DNA of 64,000 nucleotides from Lonicera japonica (Eukaryota > Streptophyta > Magnoliopsida > Dipsacales > Caprifoliaceae): contig CM038471.1 in the NCBI GenBank assembly GCA_021464415.1, positions 17,708,422 to 17,772,421 on the forward strand. The letters run 5' to 3'. Shown in pieces: positions 10,481 through 21,640 of this stretch. The notes beneath the pieces are model-generated. The model searched no databases, was not told the origin of the DNA, and saw only the letters and a list, made by a program, of their open reading frames with translations. Numbering within the stretch: position 1 is the stretch's first letter; every line of letters begins with the position of its first letter. A program made the translations under genes and the position numbers.

Positions 10481-10686
10481 AAAACATATTATTTAAGTCT
10501 ATGTGAAATTGACTTTTCTTGCTCTATATTATATTAAAATTTATCGTAACAAGTTTTTTATCATTAATAACTTATTTGAACCTTTTGATTTAAGCCTATA
10601 ATATGCTTAACTCTTTAATCTTTTGTCCAAGATCATAAAGTGGGAATTAATTCTAAAAATTATTACTACACTACCAACACCACCAC

Positions 10687-10769
<83 letters not shown>

Positions 10770-10770
10770 A

Positions 10771-10821
<51 letters not shown>
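10687..10821. repeat. (ATT)n microsatellite
   Basis: About 135 bases of ATT/TTA repeat with only a few interruptions near 10762-10773. Long frames over it encode only runs of Asn, Ile or Leu and are artefacts. Confidence 0.97.
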
Positions 10822-10824
<3 letters not shown>

Positions 10825-10942
10825 TAAACAATATGTTTTAAAAAATTGTTTAACTTATGAGCGTTGTTAGAAACGAGAAAAACTAAGACTTAATAGGATA
10901 GAAAATTTAAGGATTAAACATTTATTTGAAGAAGAATTAAAG

Positions 10943-11130
10943 ATGGCGGAAACTGAAGATAATATAAATTTGAAAGAATATTTTGTTCCCATATCTAATA
11001 ATCTTCCCTCGAGCATTGTTTTACTAACCATTACTACCACTCATTTTGAATTGTAACCATAAGTAATTCAATTGCTCGCTACTTTGCATGGCTTAGAGAT
11101 GGAAGATCCCTATGTAAACAAAGGAAGAGT
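10943..11130 (+). pseudogene. Decayed Athila gag N-terminus
   Basis: About 700 bases after the PBS-like site an ATG starts MAETEDNINLKEYF. With two stops the frame continues to IQLLATLHGLEMEDPY, which matches the conserved early Gag block of Athila elements (leucine-rich, HG, EDPY). Homology fades after about 11115. The element is a truncated relic; the microsatellite lies in its leader. Confidence 0.5.
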
Positions 11131-12479
11131 CCTTATTTTTATTAGGGGATTACGATACATTTATATCTCTCATTAGACTAGGATTAGGGATTCTTTATAT
11201 TTATGGTTGTGATGGAGTTATTTAATAATTATGGTATGGAGGCTCTTAAAAACTTAAAAGTTAAAGAGGTGATCTATATGGAGAGAGAGAAGGGGGGGTC
11301 AAACGAGATATAGAAAGGAGTACTTGGCTCTTTTTAAAATGAGTTTTTGGATCATGGTGATTATTAGATATGTTGTTTAAAACGCAAACTTACTATGATC
11401 GCGCAAAAATTTAGGATCATTAAAGGCCGTTTCAATGGCGAAAATTATCAATTTTTGCAGTCTAGCAGGATTTGGACAATCTGTCGGAAGAGCAATTTGG
11501 TGATGTCAAACCCTAATCTCCTCAAACAAATCCTTTATATAATTCGCAAAGGTTTTAATATCAAATTCCTCTTCTACAATCCTGTTATTTATGTGTGATT
11601 GAATAAGTAAAAATTTTAATGACTACCCCTATAAATAAATTAAACAAATGCTTACTTCTATTATTGAAACTACTTTGTTTGAAGACTAGGTTGTTATAAA
11701 TCATACAACACCTGATTTCACTCTTGTTTATGAAGACTTTGGCTTTTGAAACAAAAATTACCCTTGATTTTGTTAAGTACACAAAGTAAGTTCATTTATC
11801 AAATTTAGTAATTTATCCATTGAATTTGATTGTTATGTACAACCAAAGTTATCTTATATCAACGTCCTCGAAATTCATATGTAAATTTAGTTAAGTGAAA
11901 TGCGTTTAAAACTCTACTTCTATATTTATGCGTTGACATTTATGGAACATATCTGTCAACTCTATTTTTTTAGTTTTTCTTTTGGTAGATATTAGCTTGT
12001 AGCTACGTAAGATTATTAATAATTTGGAATACTAGAAGTGGAAGATCATTAGAAGATAGCCAAAGTACTTTGTTCCATCTCTGAGTTTAGTATTTAAACC
12101 TTTATTGTACAAGCACATAAACTGTACACTTTATATTTTATGAATAAAAACTCGTTTTAAATGTGTAGTTTGATTTGGAATGAAGGCCATGCTTCAATTT
12201 AAATTTGGTTGAATTTCTTTTCTTTTGTTGCATATACAATTTAGACCGATGTAATTTGTTTTTAATAATTTAAAATAATATGGTATGGTTCAAAGTAGTG
12301 CCAAATACGTGCCCCATTATCCATTTAGGAGCAATTTAATCAAATTGAGAGCGCCATGTGGCTGAAAAAGCAAGTAGGCTAGCTAATAACGCCCAAACAT
12401 AACAAGTTGATACACCCAAGTGTAGGCGGTCAAGTTATAGTATACTTGAGAAAGTCCAAGGCCGAACCACATGGATGGC
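11131..12479. other. Non-coding AT-rich stretch
   Basis: I see no gene, RNA or clear repeat. Short frames are AT-driven and match nothing I recognise. A sequence near 12400-12480 (CACCCAAGTGTAGGCGGTCA, then AAGTCCAAGGCCGAACCACA) resembles a motif often seen in plant retrotransposon untranslated regions and may be the start of the next repeat. Confidence 0.5.
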
Positions 12480-14194
12480 AATGATTCTCATAGGGAAAAA
12501 GGAAAACATGATAGAATCAAGAAAAATGAAAAGAAATTCAACTAAATTAAAACTACTAATTAACTAAACTAAAATTAAAGGAAAATATAATCCTAGGGGG
12601 CAAAAGTAAAGGGAATCTACAAGCGCAAGTTATCTACCTAAAAGACTTTTTAAATGCACTAAAGGAACATGCAATTCAACTAAAAATAAATAAAATAGCT
12701 CACTAATTAAATAAAATAAAAAATTAAATGAAATTAAAATGATGGAAAATAAACGTTAGGGGTATATGTAGTTAGGGAATACAAAACTAGTCTAATTAGG
12801 TAATCTAAATATAAGTTCAAATAAGATTTTTCTCTAAAATTCAACTCCTAGACTCTCCAACCATGAAATTATATTATTACTACAAGTATATGATAGCTCA
12901 TGCACGACAAAGACTATATAGACCAGCTCTGAGTAATAAAATTTGACAGTGAAGCTTTTGACTTTTAAAAAGCGTAATTTAAAACCTAGTATTGCTAGTA
13001 TGTGACAAAAATAATTCAATTTAAGTTAATTAAATTTCTCAAAAATCAGTAGTTTAAGACTCCTATATGGTTTGAATGTAATTCAAAACAAATCCGCTTT
13101 AAAAGAATGCTGAAAGTCAAAACTAGCACTTTCTCGGCACTTATGTGAATAAATACAAAAATAGTGTCAAATCAGCCAATTCACTTAAGAAAACAACTCA
13201 ACTAATTAGAGGATAAAGACCAACCTCAAATCAGCCACGTTAGGAAAAATTCGTAAATCAACATTTGTACGGTTCTTAATCAAATAAAATTTTTGAGCTG
13301 ACTTATAAAAACATGTTTTTAACACATGAAAAGAAAATAAAATAATCATTCCTTTAGTATGTGATCTATAACCAATAAAAAATATCAAATTTAAACCTGG
13401 ACTGAATTACATTCAAAGATTAATTTCGCATATTTCACTATGAACCCATAACAAAGGATTTAGCTAAACATAATCAAAGAAAATATGAAAATAATCTTAA
13501 AAATCATGAAAAATAGTAGGAAATTAGTAGGAACATGCCTGATAATGTATAAAATCATATTTGAAAACTTTTAGTTTTGAAATTTTGCAATGTCAATTTA
13601 AAACGAAGATTTTACATCAGAAACGGTAAACAAACTCAAAATTGACAAAAATTGAACAATATTGAACTAAACTCTAATAATTCTCAAAAAAAAAATCAGA
13701 TTCTTAATGATCCTATTTGAATATAAGACAAGAATCGAGCACAAATCGATGAAAAACTGAAAAACCGAAAAACTAGACCTATAAATCCTAGAACCAGCCA
13801 AAAAAATGTGGGTTTAAGGTTGATTCTAGAATACATATGATCTAAATTAACTAATCTATGAATAAAAAAGTAAACAAACAATAAAAAATAATCGAATTGA
13901 AAGAAAACAAAAAATTGGGATTTACCCAGTATGCAATTGAGACTTGAATTGAACGATGAAATTAAATGTTGATTACAGCGATGTTCCAGCTATAAAAGAT
14001 CATAAATAAACTAAACTAAATTTTTTAAAAAATAATTAAATAAAAAAACTCTCAAAGTTCGATCTTCAGAATGTTTAGATACAGCATAAAAGCTTCCAAG
14101 AAAGTCACGGTGCTCTTAGCCTCTATGTTAATGGATTCTAAATTGCTGCGTATCCTAAAATATGAGATATATTGCCATTTATATAGTACACAAC
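12480..14194. repeat. Dispersed repeat, copy 1, left part
   Basis: This 1.7-kb non-coding stretch aligns by eye with 61010-63100. Shared blocks include ATGGAAAATAAACGTTAG versus AAGAAAATAAACATTAG, the CATGCACGACAAAGACTATA region, CCTAGTATTGCTAGTATGTG, and the GTTTAGCTA/ACCAATCAG-type tails. Copy 1 is cut at 14194 by the Tat/Ogre-like element and resumes at 27682. It is probably part of an older LTR element; no coding domain is visible. Confidence 0.75.
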
Positions 14195-15853
14195 TATGAG
14201 AATCTATATTAGAACCCCCCAACGGTGCGCGGTGCGTGGCTCGTTTCGTGAACTGTTTTAGAGTCGCCAGTACGTTTTACGAGAAAATGGACAAAAGTGT
14301 GTTTTGTACCCTTTTTGGAGTACAACACGGTCTGCGCAATTAGATTGGGTTCTGAAACTATGTTACGACGCGGAAAGGTGTTAAGCATCCGCGTCGCCCT
14401 TTCGGCTTCTAAATGGACATACTTGCTTTTATCTTTTTCATTTTCATATTGTTCTGGCCCAAAAATTATATATACGGATTGCTAATTATGATACAATAAG
14501 TCTACTGTATTCGGCATGCAAAAATTTTCTTGAAGACAGATTACCCGTATGGGGAATAGGATTAACCGTACGGTTAATTAGATTGTCCGTACGGGGAATC
14601 AAGGCACAATTCCAATTATCAAGCTTTAGCACAGTTCAGGCAGAATCACGGCATGGAACCATTTTAGGCATGCTTTGACAGTTTATACAATTATATACAG
14701 AATATGAATAATTCTATATACATACTCTTTATTTGCAGGATATTTACATAGTATTAAAATTTAAATGATACCTTCACGAATACAGAACTTTGTTTCGGAA
14801 GAATATATATGTGTTACAAGCTTTGGTTCGTCGATCAATTAGGATACAAACATTATAAATGAGTTACAGAGTTTTTACTCGCGTACCTATTTTATTACAG
14901 TGCTTTTTCTCTCTACACTAAGCTTTTATTAGTCTAGAAATGAAGATATAATAAAAATACAAGTTTTTCCCTCTTCTTTGCCTTTGCAGTGGGTGTTTTT
15001 GCCCAATAATCGCGAACCCCTGTTAAGAAGTTGGCCCTGGCTTAAATAGTACTTCATTTAGCCTTCAGTACTCAATTGCCCATACAGAGGATTAGATTGC
15101 CCGTACGGGGAATGAGATTGCCCGGACGGTCAATCTATTCACAATCGTTAGATGAAGCTAATTTTTGGATATGTTGTCTCCCAAAATATTATATAGTTTA
15201 TGTCCAAATTTGAGCACAATTGAACGTCGAAAAAACCAATTAACCTTACGGTTAATCAGGATTACTCGTATGGGGAATTTATATTGTTCGTATGGACAAT
15301 CAGATGTCCAATAGTTGGATGAAGCCAATTTTTGGATATGTTATCCCCCAAGATGTTATCTAGTTTTTATAAAAATTCGAGCACAATCGGATGACAGGAA
15401 GGCCTCCATTTGGTTTATTGATTACACTTGGTCAAAATCACGAGTTTACAAATTGTCCGTACAGATAGTCGAGGATCCCATCGTTGGATCAAGCTAAATT
15501 ATGGACATGATGTTTTATGGAATGTCTTTTAGTTCCTCTTCAAATTTGAGGGAGATCTGAGTGCAGGAAGGCCTTCATCTTACTATTTGACTATACGTGA
15601 TTCAAAATATGATCTTGAAAAACAGTGATAATTGGGAATCAATAATTTATTTTTCGGCACTCGGAGTGTTCTGACTCTGTGTGAGGCTCATTTGTATAGG
15701 CGTATGATGATCTTTAACCTTGTATTGGTCAAGTCCAATTTTATCTTGTTCGAGCACGTATCTCTTGAAATTTTGTATCGCCAAGTTTGATTTTGCTATA
15801 TCGAAAAGCGAGTTGTGTCTTCTTTAAAAGATTCGCAAAATGGGGTGTCTACA
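14195..15853 (-). repeat. 3' LTR of the Tat/Ogre-like element
   Basis: The 1659-bp repeat begins TATGAGAATC (first dinucleotide decayed from TG) and ends GGGGTGTCTACA on the plus strand. It contains the conserved core CTCGTTTCGTGAAC, GAGTCGCCAGTAC and GGTGTTAAGCATCC, plus several copies of CCGTACGG-type palindromes. It aligns along its length with 23579-27681 apart from the nested insertion there. Confidence 0.85.
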
Positions 15854-15866
15854 GAAGCCCTTCGGT
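15854..15866 (-). promoter_or_regulatory. Possible polypurine tract
   Basis: On the minus strand ACCGAAGGGCTTC precedes the 3' LTR start TGTAGACACC. It is only partly purine-rich, so this rests mainly on position. Confidence 0.4.
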
Positions 15867-16106
15867 ATTTGTACATTTCGCAAAAATGTGTAATGTCGAG
15901 AAAATAAAAGTTTAGGTGAGATATGCATTTTGCGACTCTTGTTCGTTGAACTACTACTCGAACTGTCAAATGTCATTTGAGTGCCTTTGAAGGCCGATTC
16001 GATATAGTGTACTAGTTGTAAAATGACGTGATTGCCCCAGAAAGACAATTTAGTAATAGAACAAGCTATATATAATAATAACAATGATAATAAAAGGGAA
16101 TGGGGG

Positions 16107-16680
16107 AAGACTAGTCTGGCCATTTCGGCGGCCGTTTGTCTTCGGATTGGGGGAAGAAACTGGTCTTGCTATCGGCAGACATTTTGTCTTCAAATTTGGG
16201 TGAAGACTAATCTTGCCATTTTAGCTGACCGTTCATCTTGGAATTTAGAAAAACTCGTCCTACCATTCGGGGGACTTTCATTTTTGATTGGTGAAAACTT
16301 GTCCTACCATTTCGGGGGACTTTCATCTTTAATTGAAAAACTCGTCCTGTCATTTCGGGGGACTTTCATTTTTGATTGGTGAAAACTCATCCTACCATTT
16401 TGGGGGACTTAGTGGTTCGTCCTGCCTTTTTGGGAGACTGTTTGTTCGTCTTGCCTTTTCGAAAGACTATTTGTTCTTCCTACCTTTTCGGGAGATTTGG
16501 TAATACGTCCTGCCTTTTTGAGAGACTATTTGTTCGTCCTGCCTTTTCAGGAGACTTGGTGGTTCGTCCTGCCTTTTCAGGAGACTATTTGTTCTTCTTG
16601 CCTTTTTTGGGAGACTGGGTGGTTTTATCTTACCGTTTTGGGAGACTGAGTTATTTTGTCTTGACGTTTTGAGAGATTGT
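16107..16680. repeat. Tandem array 1: shrinking 48- to 30-base units
   Basis: About sixteen units share the core CGTCCTGCCTTTTCGGGAGAC. The first units are about 45-48 bases and the later ones about 29-32 bases, so the repeat length falls along the array. The frames across it (for example 16032-16672) only translate the repeat. Confidence 0.85.
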
Positions 16681-16689
16681 GTTTGTCTT

Positions 16690-17030
16690 TGAGAAGAAAT
16701 TACTAAAATACCCCTGAAGGACAGAGTTAGTACAAATGGCTACAGTTTAAGTAAAAAATTACTAAAATTCCCCTGAAAGACAAAGTTAGTACGAACGGTT
16801 ACCTATTTGGTAAAAAAATTACTAAAATACCCCTGAAAGACAATGTTAGTACATGTGGCTATCTATTAGGTAAAAAAATTTACTACAATTTCCCTAAAAG
16901 ACAATGTTAGTATATGCGGCTACCTGTTCGGTAGAAAATCACTAAAATACCCTTGAAAGACAAAGTTAATACATGTGGCTACTTGTTCGATAGAAAGATA
17001 AGATATCCCTGAAAGATAATGTTAGTATAA
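16690..17030. repeat. Tandem array 2: about 60-base units
   Basis: Six units are built on AATTACTAAAATACCCCTGA, then AAGACAAAGTTAGTAC and GGCTACCTGTT. They are diverged from one another at many sites. Confidence 0.85.
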
Positions 17031-17179
17031 ATATATGTATGATTTTACCTTTTCTTCGGTACATGAACATATAAGTTTATCTTTCGAAAGTCAGTGTTAA
17101 CTTATTCACTTAACATATGCATATTACCTGATTATTACAATGATTTATCATAGTTACAGGAAGATGGGGTTCGAGGCCG

Positions 17180-17440
17180 CAGTGTGGTTAATTGGCCTGG
17201 TATAGTGTCTAACTAGTACAAATGATTAGCGATTTAGCCCGATGCAGTGTCTTACCGCTCGGTGATTCGGCAATTAAGTCCGGTGCAGCGTCTGGCTGTC
17301 ACGGTGCTTGGCAATTGAGTCGAGTACAGCGTCTGACTGGCTTGGTGATTGGCAATTGAGCTGGTGCAGTGTTTGACTGGCACGGTGCTTTGCAATTGAG
17401 TCTGGTACATCGTTTGATTGGCACGGTGTGGTATCACAGT
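17180..17440. repeat. Tandem array 3: about 40-base units
   Basis: About six units share GGTGCAGTGTCTGACTGGCA and GGCAATTGAGTC. Two further units reappear at about 17655-17720, beyond a 200-base unique spacer, which suggests one array broken by insertion. Confidence 0.8.
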
Positions 17441-17739
17441 CAATGACAATATTTGGGCCTCCATGATGCAATTTTCTGTGATGCTTTCTAAGAGTTTTAG
17501 TTGAAGAGTTCTCTTCTTTATCGTCTGAATTAGCTGTGACTGTGGCTACTACATTGCCTCTAGTGAACCAAGTCGCTGGTGCTTACAGAGCTGTTGTCAT
17601 CGCAGTAGGTCACATTAGAATGAGAGAAATTATGATTCTTTCATTTGCTACATATGCGGTGTCTGATTGGCATAGTAATTGGTGATTGACTTGGTGCAGT
17701 GTCTGACTGGCACGTTGATTGGCACAGAATTATGGCCTG

Positions 17740-18240
17740 CGAAAGATGTTAGAAAGGGGTGTTGGAGCTCGATTGAGGTTGCATGACCTGCAAAAATGAA
17801 TAAATAGGGCGATGGAGCCCAATGTAGTGCTTTAGCATGCATAAAATGAATGAATAGGTTGATGGATCCCAATTTGTGCGTTAGTACGCAAAAAATGAAT
17901 GAATGGGGCGATTGAGCCTAGTTTGATGTTTTGACACACAAACTATGAATGGATGGGCCAATTAAGCCAGGTTTGGTGCTTGGGAACGCAAACGAAGAAT
18001 CCATGGGGCGATTGAGCCTGGTTTGGTTCTTGACTCGTAGCAAGTGTTTGAATGGGGGCAATAGAGCTCGGTGCGGTGTTTGACCTACAACCATTGTATG
18101 TATGAGGGCAAAGGAGCCTGGCACGTCATTTAACTCGCAACAAGTGTATGAGTGAGGACGATAGACCCTGGTGCAGTGTCTGGCCTGCAACAAATGTATT
18201 TATGAGGGCAATAGAGTCCGTGCAGTGCTTTAGCATGCAC
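17740..18240. repeat. Tandem array 4: about 58-base units
   Basis: About nine units share AATGAATGGGGCGATTGAGCC followed by GGTTTGGTGCTTGA-like sequence. It grades into array 5. Confidence 0.8.
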
Positions 18241-19930
18241 TTGACGAATGAATGGGGAGTTAGAAATCGATACGATGCGTTAACATGCAATTATGAACGA
18301 ATAGGGTGTTAGAGCCCGGTGTAGTGCATTTGGCATGCAATTATGAATGAATGGAGTGATAGAGCCCGGTGTGATGCTTTAGCATGCGATTAATGAATGA
18401 ATGAGGCATTAAAGCCCAGTGCAGTGCATCTGGCATGCAATTATGAATGAATAGAACGACAAAGCCCGGTGCGATGCTTTGATACGCAAACAGTGAATGA
18501 ATAGAGTGTTAGAGCCCGGTACGATACTTTAGCATGCAATTACGAATGAATAGGGCGATAGAGTCCAGTGCAGTACAATTGACATGCAATTAATGAATGA
18601 ATAGAGCGGTAGAGCTCTGTGTAGTGCATTTAGTATGAAATTATGAATGAATGGGGCGTTAGAGCCCGATGCGATGCTTTGACACGCAAACGGTGAATGT
18701 ATGGGGCGTTAGAGCCGGTGCGATGCGTTAGAATGCAACTATGAATGAATGGGGCGATAGAGCCCAGTGCAGTGCATTTGGCATGCAATTGTGAATGAAT
18801 GGGGGCGATAAAGCCCTGTGCGATGCTTTAGCATGCAATTATGAATGAATGGGGTGTTAGAACCCGATGCGATGCTTTAGCATACAATTATGAATGAATG
18901 GGACGATAGAGCCCGGTGCGATACTTTACCATGCAATTATGAATGAATGGGGGATAGATCCCGATGTAGTGCATTTAGCATGCAATTATGAATGAATGGG
19001 GTGTTAGAGCCCAGTACGATACTTTAGCATGCAATTTTGAATAAAAGGGATGTTAGAGCCTGTTGCAGTGCATTTGCCATGCAATTATGAATGAATGGGG
19101 TAATAGAGCCTGGTGCGATACTTTAACATGCAATTATGAATGAGTGAGGCGATAGAGCCCGGTGCAGTGCATTTGGCATGGAATTATGAATAAATAGGGC
19201 GATAGAGGCCGGTGATGTGCTTTAGCATGCAATTATGAATGAATGGGACGTTAGAGCCCAGTGCGATACTTTAGCATGCAATTATGAATAAAAGGGACAT
19301 TAGAGCTCGATGCAGTGCATTTGGCATACAATTATGAATCAATGGGGCGATAGAGCCCGATGGATGCTTTAGCATGCAATTATGAATGAATGGAGTGTTA
19401 GAGTATAGTGCGATACTTTAGCATGCAATTATGAATAAAAGGGTCGTTAGAGCCAGGTGTAGTGCATTTGGCATGCAATTATGAATGAATAGGGCAATAA
19501 AGCCCAGTGCGATTCTTTAGCATACAATTATGAATGAATGTGGCATCAGAGCCCGGTGTGATGCTTTTGGCATGCAATTATGAATGAATATGTAGATAAA
19601 GCCTGGTGCGATACTTTAACATGCAATTATGAATGAATGGGACGTTAGAACTCGGTACGATACTTTAGCATGTAGTTATGAATGAATGGGGCGATAGAGC
19701 CCGGTGCAGTTCTTTAGTATGCAATTATGAATGAATGGGGCGATAGAGCCCGGTGTAATGCATTTGGCATGCAATTATGAATAAAAGGGGCGATAGAACT
19801 GGTGCAGCATGCAATTATGAAGAATGAGGCAGTGGAGCCTGGTGTAGTACTTTAACATGCAATTGATGAATGAATGGTGCGGTAAAGCCCGATGTAGTGC
19901 TTTAGCATGCGATTGATGAATGAATAATTG
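18241..19930. repeat. Tandem array 5: about 57-base units
   Basis: Roughly 29 units are built on GCATGCAATTATGAATGAAT, then GGGGCGATAGAGCCCGGTG and CGATGCTTTA. Neighbouring units alternate between a TGCATTTGGCATGC form and a GATGCTTTAGCATGC form, which hints at a higher-order unit of two or more monomers. Confidence 0.92.
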
Positions 19931-20965
19931 AATAATGGAGCGATTAGCCAATGTATTAGTGAATGAATGATGTGGCGATTAGCCCATGTATTGAATTAAT
20001 TGGAGATTAGCCTAATGTATTAATGAAAGAATGATGTGGTGATTAGCCCAGTATATTAAATGAATTGGCGATTAGCCGAGGTGTAATACTTTAAAGAATG
20101 ATTTGGCAATTAGCCAGTATATTTAAATCGATGAATGGGATGGCGATTAGCCAATGTTTTGATGAATGATGCTTATGGCAATCAACTCAGTTTATTGAAT
20201 AAATGAATATTGTGGCGATTAACCCCATGTATTAATGAATTTATGATGCGGTGATTAGCCCGATGTATTGAATGAATAAATAACGTGGCTATTAGCCTAG
20301 TTTATTGAATGAATGAATGATGTGGCGATTTGCCCAGTGTAATGAGTGAATGAAGATTTGGAGATTAACCAGTGTATTAAATGGATGAATGAATTGGTTA
20401 TTAGCCATTGTATTGAACAAATATATAATTTAGTGATTACTCCAATGAATGATGTAGCGATTATCCCAGTGTATTAATGATGATGTCATGTGACTAATAG
20501 CAGTGTACTAATCAATGAATGATGACAGGCAGCGATTTGCCAATGTAATGAATTAAAGGATGATGTGGCGATTAACCTAGTGCGTTGTGTGAATGAATGA
20601 TTTGGCGATTAGTTGATATATTGAATGAATTGGCGATTAGCTGAGTGTAGTGATCAATGAATGATTTGGCGATTGGCCAGTATATTGTGTGGGAATGATT
20701 TGACAATTAGCCAAGTGTAATGAATAAATTTTTTGGCGATTCGCTAGTGTAATAGATGAATGGAGATTTGGCGATTAGCCCAGTGAATGAATGAATTGGC
20801 GGTTAGCCAGTATAATGAATGTATGAATAACGTGGAGAGTAGCCCATGTATTAATGTATCAAAGAATGATGTGGCGATTAGCCCAGTGTATAATGTGGCG
20901 ACTAGCCTGGTTTGTTGAATAAATGAATGACGTGGCGATTAGCCCAGTGTGTTAGTGACAATGCC
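19931..20965. repeat. Tandem array 6: about 38-base units
   Basis: About 25 units share GATGTGGCGATTAGCCCAGT and GTATTGAATGAATGA. The unit looks derived from the array 5 monomer by loss of the GCATGCAATTATG part. Confidence 0.88.
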
Positions 20966-21189
20966 ATGTGCTGGCGAATAAGGTAAACGAGAGTTGCGTA
21001 TTTACCTGCACTTACCCGTGAAGTATAAGAAACCCAATGCGCTCGCGGAGTAGTTATGCGCTACTAGTGAAACACCCTGGTGAAAAAGAACACGTTCACA
21101 TGCAATAGCAATAATAACAAGACAAAAAAATCACATTTGCAAATGATTGTCGGAATCATATGCCGATTACTTCTGTTGAAGTTCAATAA

Positions 21190-21640
21190 AAATCTCATGC
21201 CTCTTGAAAGAATGAAATTGTGAAATGTTTGATTCAGATTTTATTATTTGCAAGAATTCAATTATTTATCGCACGCAAATGGGCGTGACGGATGTTTGAA
21301 AGAATTCGATTATTTATCACACGCGAATTGGCGTGATTAATTTTTGAAAGAATTCGAATTTATTTGGACACGTGAATTAACGTGAATCTTCCTTTTGAAA
21401 GAATTTGATTATTTATCAAAGTACGCAAATTGCACATGAGAAAAGTTTGAAAGAATTTGATTTTATTAGAGCACGTGAATTGACGTGAAACTTCGTTTTG
21501 AAAGAATTTGATTATTTGTTAAAGCACGTGAATTGTGCGTGATAAAAGTTTGAAAGAATTTGATTTTATTTAAGCACGCGAATTGTCGTTAAATTTTACT
21601 CTTGAAATGATTTGATTATTTAAGAAACGAATTCGTGATT
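21190..21640. repeat. Tandem array 7: about 58-base units
   Basis: Seven or eight units share GAAAGAATTTGATTATTTAT and GCACGTGAATTGACGTGA. Each unit carries a CACGTG- or CACGCG-type core, so the array is a run of G-box-like sites. Confidence 0.82.

Noticed and set aside
10607..10870. Frames of poly-Asn, poly-Ile, poly-Leu
   Set aside because: They are translations of the (ATT)n microsatellite.
16032..16672. Two open frames of 116 and 98 residues
   Set aside because: They translate tandem array 1; the repeat pattern explains the open frame.
18241..19930. Regular repeats resembling a CRISPR array
   Set aside because: Units are contiguous and diverge throughout, with no conserved repeat plus unique spacer pattern, no cas genes, and a plant context.
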